Assembly (NCBI GenBank): GCA_012959595.1
Contig: DUCW01000183.1
Coordinates: 37,272 to 73,797 of the forward strand
Length of the DNA: 36,526 bases
Direction: 5' to 3'
DNA from: Gemmatimonadota bacterium
GTDB lineage: Bacteria; Gemmatimonadota; Gemmatimonadetes; Longimicrobiales; Gaopeijiaceae
Shown here: one piece after another, positions 17,198 to 24,597 of the stretch
Layout: every line of letters starts with the position of its first letter
Numbering within the stretch: the stretch's first letter is position 1
Notes under the pieces: generated by a model
The model's input: the letters and a program-made list of their open reading frames with translations, nothing else
What the model was told of the DNA's origin: nothing
The model's database searches: none
Position numbers and translations under genes: made by a program

Positions 17198-17596
17198 ATG
17201 TATCTTCAACTCGCTGTTGTGTGTGATGAAGCCAGACAAGTAGAGCATGGAAAGCTAGATATTAGTGGAATTTTCAATGACCTTTCTGCTCCTGGATTTC
17301 CAGCTAAGCACAACATGGTTTTAGTCATGGTCATCCAATGGGGTCACAAAGACGCAGGAGGTTACGATTTCCAAGTGGACCTGGTTGGGCCAGGGGAAAG
17401 ACCGTCGATGACAGTCCAAGGCCAGACCGACGTAGACCATAGAGAACCCCCACGACCTCCACCACGGACGCAGATTATTTTACCCCTCAAAGAAGTCATT
17501 TTCCCAAAAAAAGGGCTCTACAGATTTCATATCCAAGTGAAAGGTCGCTCCCTTGATGGCCCAACTCTTTATCTGGTCGAATCAGAAAAGCAGTGA
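17198..17596 (+). CDS. DUF6941-like protein
   Basis: A 132-residue protein probably of the DUF6941 family: it starts with a strand reading LAVVCDEARQVEHGKLDISGIFNDLSAPGFPA, has alternating beta segments (MVLVMVIQW, YDFQVDLVGP), a proline-rich turn, and ends KGLYRFHIQVKGRSL...LYLVES. The function of this family is not established. The ATG is preceded by GGAGA nine nt upstream and follows the hydantoinase gene after 18 nt, so the two are an operon. The name is from memory of the N-terminal pattern and should be tested. Confidence 0.7.
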   Translation: MYLQLAVVCDEARQVEHGKLDISGIFNDLSAPGFPAKHNMVLVMVIQWGHKDAGGYDFQVDLVGPGERPSMTVQGQTDVDHREPPRPPPRTQIILPLKEVIFPKKGLYRFHIQVKGRSLDGPTLYLVESEKQ

Positions 17597-17614
17597 TCTA
17601 ACAGCTTCGCGAGG

Positions 17615-18166
17615 CTATGAAAGAACTTTGAGAAGAAGAAGAATGAAAACCAAGGAAGTTCCCAAAAAAGCTTCCCATTCTCTATTAGCCAAGTAGCGAC
17701 GCAGTGAAAACCGCTCAGAAGACCTTCCTACAAATGGTGCCCGGTAGGCGGCAAACCTTGGAACCACCAAAGGAACAGAGTTCGCATAAGTACGATACCG
17801 ATCTCCGAATTTCTTTTCTAATTCAATAGCTTCACAACGAGCTTTAGGTATGTAAACAAACCAGAAAAAAGCCAAGCAAACTAAAACAATTGACACCTGA
17901 CCAGAAGCGACAGTGAAACTCAGACCTATCAGGAGACTTCCTAAGTAGAGTGGATTTCGAGTGTGGGCATAGGGTCCAAGTGTCGTAAGTTCACTAAACT
18001 TGTTAATAAATCCAGCCGCCCAAGATCTGATCCCCAAACCCACCAATCCGACACCAATTCCACAGAAAAGAGAAAAGAAAGAAGGTGTAGATAAATACAA
18101 TAAAACTGGTAGCAACAACCAAACGATCTTCAGTCGAACAGTATCTAAAGAAATATCGACAATCAT
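17615..18166 (-). CDS. Isoprenylcysteine/phospholipid methyltransferase-like membrane protein
   Basis: A 183-residue polytopic membrane protein. The core ICMT/PEMT motifs are clear: GPYAHTRNPLYLG (64-76) and EAIELEKKFGDRYRTYANSVP (112-132), which form the S-adenosylmethionine and acceptor site in this family. Hydrophobic helices precede and follow, including a final one at 164-182. Prokaryotic members act on membrane lipids or unknown acceptors; a prenyl-cysteine substrate is not implied. It is the last gene of the envelope cluster, starting 18 nt after the DUF3108 gene. It is convergent with the DUF6941 gene. Confidence 0.87.
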   Translation of the reverse strand: MIVDISLDTVRLKIVWLLLPVLLYLSTPSFFSLFCGIGVGLVGLGIRSWAAGFINKFSELTTLGPYAHTRNPLYLGSLLIGLSFTVASGQVSIVLVCLAFFWFVYIPKARCEAIELEKKFGDRYRTYANSVPLVVPRFAAYRAPFVGRSSERFSLRRYLANREWEAFLGTSLVFILLLLKVLS

Positions 18167-18184
18167 TGCTTTAAGGTTTGCAAA

Positions 18185-19036
18185 CTAGTTCTTTTTTACG
18201 GTTTTATCACCGCTATGGATTTGAACGCCCTCCGAGATACTTTCTAGATGTAAAGTCACCGAGCCCACAATCGGAAGCTTTGAACGCAAATATACAAGGT
18301 GCCTAGCCTTATCGTCCGTCAAATAAAGCTCCGCTTCTCCTCCCTCACTAAAAAGCCCACGAGTCTTTATGGTAGGCCGGACTACTATGGTATTAAATGT
18401 TCCGGCCGGTACTTCTACAACCTTTCTCCCTTCCACTTTGATGACTACAGGGTTGCCTTCTCTCTTGAAGTATCGAGGCAGTGTATAAGTTTGACCGACC
18501 TCCAAAGGCAAAGTTCTTACAAAATATAGGAAGGAAATATCATCCAAAGGCAAAGCAGAGGCCAACCTTCCAGTCTCCCCACTCTCAGTCTCTTCCCAAG
18601 ACATTTCTTCTGGATAAAATTCGAACTTACGGTAGCGACTATACGTAAGTTGGTTGACATCACTGATATACCTATGGCTGGATACGGATCTGGTTCCCAG
18701 CCATGATTGGTAATGATCATTAACTTGGACTGCACCAAACAACAAGCTTCCACGAAGTGACATCTCTAAATGGTAGCTAGGTTCTTCCCTTATGGAGTCG
18801 ATGCCTAAAATTTCCATATGCGCAGTGCCAGAGTCCACAATGCCTATCTTGACTTTGTAGGTGAGCCTCTCTCCAGGACCAAATGGAACGACCGCTGCCA
18901 ACGGGTCCACCATGTGTGTAGAGGGTGTTTGATTTTTTGTACATTCCCCCTCAACTGTGCAATCATTAGCCACCTGAGCTGATAGGCCAGTAATGCCCAA
19001 AAATCCTATCGCCATCAGAACCCGGAAAAATAGCAA
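18185..19036 (-). CDS. DUF3108 domain exported protein
   Basis: A 283-residue protein with an N-terminal signal peptide (MLFFRVLMAIGFLGITGLSAQ) and a domain of repeated beta strands matching DUF3108: FGPGERLTYKVKIGIVDSGTAHMEI, LRGSLLFGAVQVNDHYQSWLG, YRKFEFYPEEMSWEE, PAGTFNTIVVRPTIKTRGLFSEGGEAELYLTDD. Members are periplasmic or outer-membrane-facing proteins of unclear function. The start is TTG 19036, supported by GAGGAG at five nt; an ATG seven codons later is possible but would shorten the signal peptide. It follows the glycosyltransferase gene by 12 nt, so it probably works in surface-polymer or lipid handling. Confidence 0.88.
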   Translation of the reverse strand: MLFFRVLMAIGFLGITGLSAQVANDCTVEGECTKNQTPSTHMVDPLAAVVPFGPGERLTYKVKIGIVDSGTAHMEILGIDSIREEPSYHLEMSLRGSLLFGAVQVNDHYQSWLGTRSVSSHRYISDVNQLTYSRYRKFEFYPEEMSWEETESGETGRLASALPLDDISFLYFVRTLPLEVGQTYTLPRYFKREGNPVVIKVEGRKVVEVPAGTFNTIVVRPTIKTRGLFSEGGEAELYLTDDKARHLVYLRSKLPIVGSVTLHLESISEGVQIHSGDKTVKKN

Positions 19037-19048
19037 ATTCTCTCCTCT

Positions 19049-19837
19049 TTAGTTTTCCCAAACGACCTCTTGTCTTACCCTAAGAATACCCCTGAAAGTT
19101 CCAATTGGGCTAAACTTGATCGGGCGAGACATAGACCTATAGCTAGATTCAACAGATATCTCCGAAATCTTACGGGCATAAGGCACCAATGCTCTAAGTA
19201 GCTCTAGATTAGCCAACCAACCCTTGGAAGCGACTAATGACCTTTTCTTGGAAGCATCAAAAGCTTTCTTTAGCACTATCAGCCTATAGGCTCTAAGCCC
19301 AGAAAAAGGATCAGATACAGGCGCTTCATGATAAGCTTTTCCGAGGAGGATTTCTGCCAGGAAACGAGAGGCTTTCCCCAGAAAAAATGGCTTCACATTT
19401 GATGCTACAATACTACCAACTACTACATCGGAACCACCTTCAAGAGCCCGAGCTAGTGCAACGATAGCTTCCGGATTTTCGCTGAAATCTGCCTGTAAGG
19501 TGATCGCGGAATCCCTCTTCGGATATTTCGTGGAAGCGACGGCCTCTCTCAACAATAGTTCAAGTGCTACTGATTTGCCTACGGGTTCATCTTTTCTGAG
19601 TACCCTCAATGGCAACTTAGAACGATATTTTTCTAATACCGCACCCGTTCGATCAGTAGAATTATCATTAAACACCAAGATCTCATAATCACGACCAAAC
19701 TCCGACATTAGACTCCTAACCTTCCAAAGTAACAAGCCGATAGTCTGTTCTTCATTATGTGCTGGTATACAAATGTAGATCAATTTATCAATCCAATTAT
19801 GAGATTTCGAGAGCCTCCTAACAACAAAACCTAACAA
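19049..19837 (-). CDS. Family 2 glycosyltransferase (dolichyl-phosphate-mannose synthase-like)
   Basis: A GT-A fold inverting sugar transferase of 262 residues. Seen: IYICIPAHNEEQTIGLLLWKV (20-40), the nucleotide-binding EILVFNDNSTDRTGAVLEKY, the LQADFSENPEAI motif (114-125), and SDPFSGLRAYRLIVLKKAF. Most close relatives have DAD or DxD at the metal site; here it reads QAD, so the first aspartate is replaced. No transmembrane helix is visible, unlike GtrB-type enzymes. The start is TTG 19837 with AAGGAG at seven nt. It lies between the LpxL-like and DUF3108 genes (20 and 12 nt), pointing to glycolipid or surface-polymer synthesis. Donor and acceptor unknown. Confidence 0.88.
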   Translation of the reverse strand: MLGFVVRRLSKSHNWIDKLIYICIPAHNEEQTIGLLLWKVRSLMSEFGRDYEILVFNDNSTDRTGAVLEKYRSKLPLRVLRKDEPVGKSVALELLLREAVASTKYPKRDSAITLQADFSENPEAIVALARALEGGSDVVVGSIVASNVKPFFLGKASRFLAEILLGKAYHEAPVSDPFSGLRAYRLIVLKKAFDASKKRSLVASKGWLANLELLRALVPYARKISEISVESSYRSMSRPIKFSPIGTFRGILRVRQEVVWEN

Positions 19838-19857
19838 GAATCAACTCCTTTACGAAG

Positions 19858-20766
19858 TCACCGATCTCGATTTTTCCATCTTCTATGATGCCACAGATAC
19901 TGATCTGGATTTCTGCGAATTGCTAATCCCAAAAGCTTAGCGTGAGCTTGCGTTAGTTGCTCCACAGCTTCTGCCACATTTTGTTTTCTCGGAACTGAGA
20001 TTTTTTGGAGCTCAAGTCTATACCTGCTCTCGGAATTCGAAATAGCTATTGACGAGGCAAAAAAAAGAGGTGCACCAGATCTCAGTGCCAAGAGTGCACA
20101 CCCTTTCGGTGTATTCGAAGGAACTCCCAAGAAGTCTACTACCACGGACCTCTTCCCTGGACTCTGGTCTCCCAGCCAAGCCGTCACCCTCCCATTTCTT
20201 AAACTTTTCAAAACAGCGTAGGGACCCTGTTTTGATGTAATCACACCAATTCCCATCCTTCTGCGCAAGTCCAGCAAACACTCATCAATGAAAGGATTTC
20301 TCTGGCTCTGGACCACCACATCCACAGGTATCCCTCTCGCTGCTAGGGCTGCTACTCCCATTTCCCAGTTTCCCAAATGACCGGACACAATCATGACTCC
20401 CGATCCCTGCCGCATAGATTCCTCTAGTACTTCTAGACCCTCTATTACTACGTTCTTGCGTAAGCAATTTTCATCCAATTGTGGTGAACGCAAAAACAGC
20501 AAAGCTTCTCTGGCCAAATGTTTATAACTTCTCAAAGAAATTTTATTTTTCCAGTCGGATCCCTTTTCTGGAAATGCAATTGTCAAATGACTTTCCACTT
20601 CCATTTTTCGAAACTTGAACAGTAATGCACACAGATACCCTATACAGTTACCAAGCAGCAGCACTCCACTTACTGGAAGTATCCTGACAAAGAACCCAAT
20701 AATCCTGAAAACGAGAAATTCGCTTGTATTCTTTACATAGTTCTTTACATCGTGGATTGAAAACAT
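19858..20766 (-). CDS. LpxL/HtrB-type lysophospholipid (lipid A) acyltransferase
   Basis: An inner-membrane acyltransferase of about 302 residues. The catalytic HX4(D/E) motif is HLGNWE (130-135), followed by VDVVVQSQRNPFIDE, the WLGDQSPG loop, and the conserved C-terminal NPDQYLWHHRRWKNR. An N-terminal hydrophobic helix (about 18-52) anchors it. In Gram-negative bacteria this family adds secondary acyl chains to lipid A; related enzymes acylate phosphatidylinositol mannosides or ornithine lipids. I choose ATG 20766; the frame reaches a TTG at 20820 without a ribosome site. It is the first gene after the PorX-like pair (142-nt gap) and begins the tight envelope gene block. Confidence 0.9.
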   Translation of the reverse strand: MFSIHDVKNYVKNTSEFLVFRIIGFFVRILPVSGVLLLGNCIGYLCALLFKFRKMEVESHLTIAFPEKGSDWKNKISLRSYKHLAREALLFLRSPQLDENCLRKNVVIEGLEVLEESMRQGSGVMIVSGHLGNWEMGVAALAARGIPVDVVVQSQRNPFIDECLLDLRRRMGIGVITSKQGPYAVLKSLRNGRVTAWLGDQSPGKRSVVVDFLGVPSNTPKGCALLALRSGAPLFFASSIAISNSESRYRLELQKISVPRKQNVAEAVEQLTQAHAKLLGLAIRRNPDQYLWHHRRWKNRDR

Positions 20767-20908
20767 TCGACGAAACAATTCAGTTAGATGAAAAAAGATC
20801 CCACAGTTCCATCCGAACAATATGGAAAAGAATCAGACTATTCCACATTTAAAGAAACGAATAAGGAAATATCTATTCTTAATTTACTCGAACAAGTCCT
20901 TCCGCTAC

Positions 20909-21757
20909 CTACTCCGACCGAGACTTTAATTCAACCACAGGAACAATCATTTCTTCCGGAGATATGCCCCCATGCAGAAAGGAGTTGCGGTAACGACGTT
21001 GGTACTCTCTGAGACGATTTTGATAGACAAAATAATGGTCATCTAGAGCAAGGGCATATGAAGTCCCCAATGGAGCGGGTGGTAATCTTAGGTCCTCGTC
21101 CACTTTAGTTAAGAACGAAGCTTCTGGATTGTCGAGCCTAAGATCTCTACCAATCTTATACCTCAAACTACTTGTCGCGTCCTTCTTTGCATATATCACC
21201 GTTGGCCTTCTACAGAGTATAGATCCATGATCACTAGTGAGCAAAACACGGTGGCCTGCGGCGGCGGCGTCCTTCATAACCGAAAAAGCAGTCGATCTTT
21301 CAAACCAAGAACGAGTTAGATTTCTAAGAGCAGCCTCGTCCCTCGCAACTTCCATCAAAATAGCTGAATCACTCCGACCATGTGTCATCATATCCACAAA
21401 ATTAAATACAGTGACGACAACAGACCTTGGTTTCTTGAGTGCAGATCGCACTCGGGCCCTAACTCGTCCCCCTTTTACGTCTGAAATAACCTTTTCGTAA
21501 TGGACTGGAATCGACTCTCCACATAATGCTTCCAAGTGGTTTTTCAAGAGCTCGTCCTCAAAATCATTGAGACCGACTTTCTCTTTCGAACCACCGATTC
21601 TCTGTCCACCACTCTCAAAGATCTCGTCCGGAAAACTACCGCTGAAAATCGCGTTTCTGCAGTACGGAGTTGCAGTTGGTAAAATAGAATAATGATAAGA
21701 TTCCTGGATTTCAAAATACGGAACCAAAAGTGGTGCTATCACTCTCCATTGATCCAT
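20909..21757 (-). CDS. PglZ-domain (alkaline phosphatase superfamily) half of a PorX-like protein, separated by a frame break
   Basis: This frame encodes a nearly complete PglZ domain: MDQWRVIAPLLVPYF, LPTATPYCRNAIFSG with the likely nucleophile Thr, NFVDMMTHGRSDSA, and LLTSDHGSI and HGGISPEEMIVPVVEL. In PorX-type proteins this domain is fused behind a receiver domain. Here it is in the -1 frame relative to the preceding receiver gene. Its in-frame upstream codons read VCLR just before MDQW, which is the expected family string, but the preceding strand with the first metal-binding Asp (V-I-D in relatives) is missing. Translation could restart at ATG 21757, 19 nt inside the receiver gene, or the gene could be broken. 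PorX family members are phosphodiesterase-like response regulators; the exact role here is unknown. Confidence 0.82.
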   Translation of the reverse strand: MDQWRVIAPLLVPYFEIQESYHYSILPTATPYCRNAIFSGSFPDEIFESGGQRIGGSKEKVGLNDFEDELLKNHLEALCGESIPVHYEKVISDVKGGRVRARVRSALKKPRSVVVTVFNFVDMMTHGRSDSAILMEVARDEAALRNLTRSWFERSTAFSVMKDAAAAGHRVLLTSDHGSILCRRPTVIYAKKDATSSLRYKIGRDLRLDNPEASFLTKVDEDLRLPPAPLGTSYALALDDHYFVYQNRLREYQRRYRNSFLHGGISPEEMIVPVVELKSRSE

Positions 21758-22467
21758 ACGGAGACAAACATTACTGAAGATTCCCCTAGCATAGGTACCA
21801 GATGCTTCTCTACTAGATCAACGGAAAGTGAAGGCTTCCCCTCCCTGATTCCTTGCATCCATTTTGGATATTCGGATTTTATCCAGGATCCAAAATCTTT
21901 TCTGAGATCAACCAACAAAGATTGTACGGTGTCCAATAAACCCTCTTCGTTGGAATATTCGAGGCGAACATGCCAGTCTGTTAATTCAATATATAGTTCG
22001 GCAAATTCACGCTCAGTTTCAGCCCTTTGTAGTCTCCGAGAAATCGTTGGGAACTGTTCTGCAAAATCTCTGGCCACATGTTCCTGGCGAATTGACGATC
22101 CCTCTAAAACTCTTGTGACAGCAGAAAGTACCTGTAAAGGACTGACCGGTTTGAGCAAGTAATCATCAGCCCTGCGTCCAATGGCTTCCTTCATTGTACG
22201 GTCTTCTTCGGACTTAGTAACCATAACCACCCTAGTCCTCAAATTATTCTTACGAACCAAGTCAAGTATTTCCAATCCACTTCGTCCAGGCATCTGCTCA
22301 TCAAGAAGAAGAAGGTCGTAACTGTGTCTCTCTATGAGTACTAGAGCATCGTCACCATTTGTTATTGCATCCACGTGATACCCCCTATCCCTCAAGAATA
22401 ACAGATGGGGCCTGAGAAGATCGATTTCATCATCAACCCAAAGGATGCGTTTCAGTGACAAGCTCAT
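21739..22467 (-). CDS. Response regulator receiver and linker half of a PorX-like protein
   Basis: The first ~115 residues are a CheY-type receiver: acidic pocket WVDDEID, phospho-acceptor Asp56 (LLLLDEQMPGRSGLEIL), switch Thr in VVMVTKSEED, and the Lys in DDYLLKPVSP. A helical linker follows (FAELYIELTDWHVRL, VQSLLVDLRKDFGSWIKSEYPKWM) as in PorX-type proteins. The last residues GESSVMFVSVWINGE diverge from family expectation: the bases there read VCLRMDQW in the -1 frame, which is the start of the PglZ domain. The natural protein would be about 520 residues spanning 22467-20909. ATG 22467 is preceded by a gap of 155 nt after rlmN. The cognate kinase is not visible. Confidence 0.85.
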   Translation of the reverse strand: MSLSLKRILWVDDEIDLLRPHLLFLRDRGYHVDAITNGDDALVLIERHSYDLLLLDEQMPGRSGLEILDLVRKNNLRTRVVMVTKSEEDRTMKEAIGRRADDYLLKPVSPLQVLSAVTRVLEGSSIRQEHVARDFAEQFPTISRRLQRAETEREFAELYIELTDWHVRLEYSNEEGLLDTVQSLLVDLRKDFGSWIKSEYPKWMQGIREGKPSLSVDLVEKHLVPMLGESSVMFVSVWINGE

Positions 22468-22622
22468 AGAATCTCAATCCAACTACTTAAAAGTCCAAAT
22501 GGTATTACAGCCGAAGAGCTACTTATATTTGCTTCTGGAAAAGCTATACCAAATCCAACTAGGTAGACAATTAATAGTAAGTTCTTCTGCCGCCAATAAA
22601 TGCTGTACATGATAATTCAAAA

Positions 22623-23708
22623 TCAACTGTTTGTTTTTTCTAATTGTGCAAATGCATGAGCTTTTAACTGTCCACATGCCGCATCTATATCTCTGCCTCG
22701 TGTCTCCCTGACAGCCACTGAAACGCCCTTCTTCTTAAGTCTGTCTGCAAACTCTTGAATCCTCGCTCGCTTCGAGGCAGTCCACTCATTCTGAGGAATA
22801 GGATTAAAAGGAATTAAATTAACAAAAGCATGCAATTGAAGAGCGATTTCTCCCAAGGGATCGATGAGATCCAAGCCATCATTGACTCCTTCAATCATGG
22901 TATACTCCAGAGTAACCCGTCTACCGTTATCTTTTTTGAAATCCTCTACAGCCTGAAGAACCTCTGGTAACGGGTAACGTAACTCCAGAGGTATCAGCTG
23001 GCTCCTAAGCTCGGGCAATGGTGAATGGAGTGAAAGCGCCAATCCAAATTGTTCTGGACGCTTTGCCAACGCAACAATTCCCGGAATAAACCCAACCGTT
23101 GAAATAGTAATTCGACGAGCACCCACTTTGTAACCTTGGTTCAGAGTAGTTAGAGAAGTTGGAAGAGATCGCCTGTTTGCGAGAGGCTCACCCATACCCA
23201 TAAATACAATATTAGTTATGGGACCATACTCGTTTTCCCGTGCCCAACGCTGCGAAGCACGGTACTGGCCCACAATCTCTCCAGCTGTGAGTTGTCGCTT
23301 GAATCCCCCCCAGCCTGTAGCACAAAAAGTGCACCCCATTGCACAACCTACTTGGGAAGATATACACAGTGTAAGCCGCCGATCTGCTGGGATAAGCACA
23401 GACTCTATTAATTCGCCATCCTTAAGAAGCCAGAGGTGTTTGGCTGTGCCATCCTGGCTGACCTGCAATAATTTGGCGAATGGCTGATCTATCTCAAAAG
23501 CATCTTGAAGACCTCTCCGTTCCCTTTGAGGCAAGTCTGTCATTTCAGTGAAGTCATTGGCCAATCCATCATATAACCAAGACTCTACTTGCCCGATACG
23601 GTAATCGGGCTGACCTCTTTTCAGGAAATGTTCCCCTAATGACAAACGGAGTTTCTCCGGAGTCATTGAGAGTAGGTCGTGCCTTACTTTTGTAGGGGAT
23701 GCACCCAT
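22623..23708 (-). CDS. rlmN: Dual-specificity 23S rRNA/tRNA adenine C2-methyltransferase
   Basis: A radical S-adenosylmethionine enzyme that methylates C2 of A2503 in 23S rRNA and of A37 in some tRNAs. The 4Fe-4S motif is CAMGCTFC (C122, C126, C129) preceded by LCISSQVG, with C115 as the second catalytic Cys. Further on are NIVFMGMGEPLANR, ISTVGFIPGIV and NLIPFNPIP. The methyl-carrying Cys is C345 in DIDAACGQL, so this is RlmN and likely active. The A-to-C2 methyl product distinguishes it from Cfr by context, but the sequence cannot fully exclude Cfr-like enzymes. Length 361 is typical. ATG 23708 has AGGGA upstream. Confidence 0.94.
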   Translation of the reverse strand: MGASPTKVRHDLLSMTPEKLRLSLGEHFLKRGQPDYRIGQVESWLYDGLANDFTEMTDLPQRERRGLQDAFEIDQPFAKLLQVSQDGTAKHLWLLKDGELIESVLIPADRRLTLCISSQVGCAMGCTFCATGWGGFKRQLTAGEIVGQYRASQRWARENEYGPITNIVFMGMGEPLANRRSLPTSLTTLNQGYKVGARRITISTVGFIPGIVALAKRPEQFGLALSLHSPLPELRSQLIPLELRYPLPEVLQAVEDFKKDNGRRVTLEYTMIEGVNDGLDLIDPLGEIALQLHAFVNLIPFNPIPQNEWTASKRARIQEFADRLKKKGVSVAVRETRGRDIDAACGQLKAHAFAQLEKTNS

Positions 23709-23760
23709 TAATTAATCCCTGAAAATATAATGAAGATTCTTACGGTCGATCTGGACACAA

Positions 23761-24411
23761 CTACATTCTAATAGTATAAAAAAACCAGCTGCTGACCGCC
23801 TTACCAGCCCTTGTGGCTGGGTCAAATATCCATTCCGTAGCTTGTTCAATCAACTGACTATTAAAACTACTGCTCGTAGTAGGAGATATTACTCGAGTCG
23901 AATCCGCGACAACTCGACCCCCTTCATCTACAAACACTCCGATCTCAATCTCTTCAACATCCAGTCCCTCCATGAATTGAGGGACCACTATCCCCCTAGG
24001 TAAAGGGGGTGTAGTAAGGGCCGATCCAATTCCAGAATCTTGGCTTCCAACAGTGGGTATGGTTACAAGCAGCCTTTCTTTAGCATCACCCAGGCCATCT
24101 AATAATGGTGAGGACACTTCGATCGAAGATATCACTTCTATTTCCAAAACAGGTAGTACTTCTAATACAATTCTGGGAACCATTGGCCTAACCACTTGAT
24201 TTTGAGCTAAAGGCTGGATCCTAACCACCTGCATCATGCTCAATCGACTTCGGTCGTCCGAGCTCTCTGCACCTTGGTCAGCTAGATTGGTGGGAGTAAA
24301 CATCTCCTCCCCCCACCAAAAAAACAAAAGTGTGGCGTGTAGAATCACAGATAGCAAAAAACTGGTCAGCCACACCTTGCTTTCCAGAAAACGCCTGTCA
24401 GAGTTTCTCAC
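23761..24411 (-). CDS. TonB-like periplasm-spanning protein
   Basis: A 216-residue protein with a short cytoplasmic start, a single transmembrane helix (about 14-33, LTSFLLSVILHATLLFFWW), an extended acidic/proline-containing linker, and a C-terminal part resembling the TonB C-terminal fold: DVEEIEIGVFVDEGGRVVADSTRV ... LIEQATEWIFDPATRAGKAV. TonB proteins transmit energy from the inner membrane to outer-membrane receptors. No exbB/exbD genes are in the window, so the call rests on architecture. The start is GTG 24411; no ATG is available before the upstream stop. It lies 52 nt upstream of rlmN and diverges from chdC. Confidence 0.78.
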   Translation of the reverse strand: MRNSDRRFLESKVWLTSFLLSVILHATLLFFWWGEEMFTPTNLADQGAESSDDRSRLSMMQVVRIQPLAQNQVVRPMVPRIVLEVLPVLEIEVISSIEVSSPLLDGLGDAKERLLVTIPTVGSQDSGIGSALTTPPLPRGIVVPQFMEGLDVEEIEIGVFVDEGGRVVADSTRVISPTTSSSFNSQLIEQATEWIFDPATRAGKAVSSWFFYTIRM

Positions 24412-24552
24412 CCTGAAACCATGAGGATTTTATCTAAAGAAACGAGTCCTTCCATATTTCTCCCTACACTAGTGGCTTTCCCAAGAATTACTTTCCATGA
24501 CAAAGTTCAATAGCACTTGCCACGCTATTTCCTCTTATACAAGTTCCACTTC

Positions 24553-24569
24553 TCCTATAGGAATTGACA
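24553..24569. promoter_or_regulatory. Palindrome and possible -35 box in front of chdC
   Basis: TCCTATAGGA (24553-24562) is a perfect ten-base palindrome, and TTGACA (24564-24569) is an exact -35 consensus. I could not find a convincing -10 box at the right distance. The region serves two divergent genes, so this may be an operator overlapping a promoter. Confidence 0.25.
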
Positions 24570-24597
24570 AGTGCACATTTAAGAGCCAAAACTAGCT

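Noticed and set aside
20767..20908. Possible small gene between the PglZ half and the LpxL-like gene
   Set aside because: No frame has a start with a ribosome site; I treat it as intergenic.
21725..21780. Programmed ribosomal frameshift in the PorX-like gene
   Set aside because: No X-XXY-YYZ slippery heptamer or clear downstream pseudoknot is visible; a deletion or reinitiation explains the break better.
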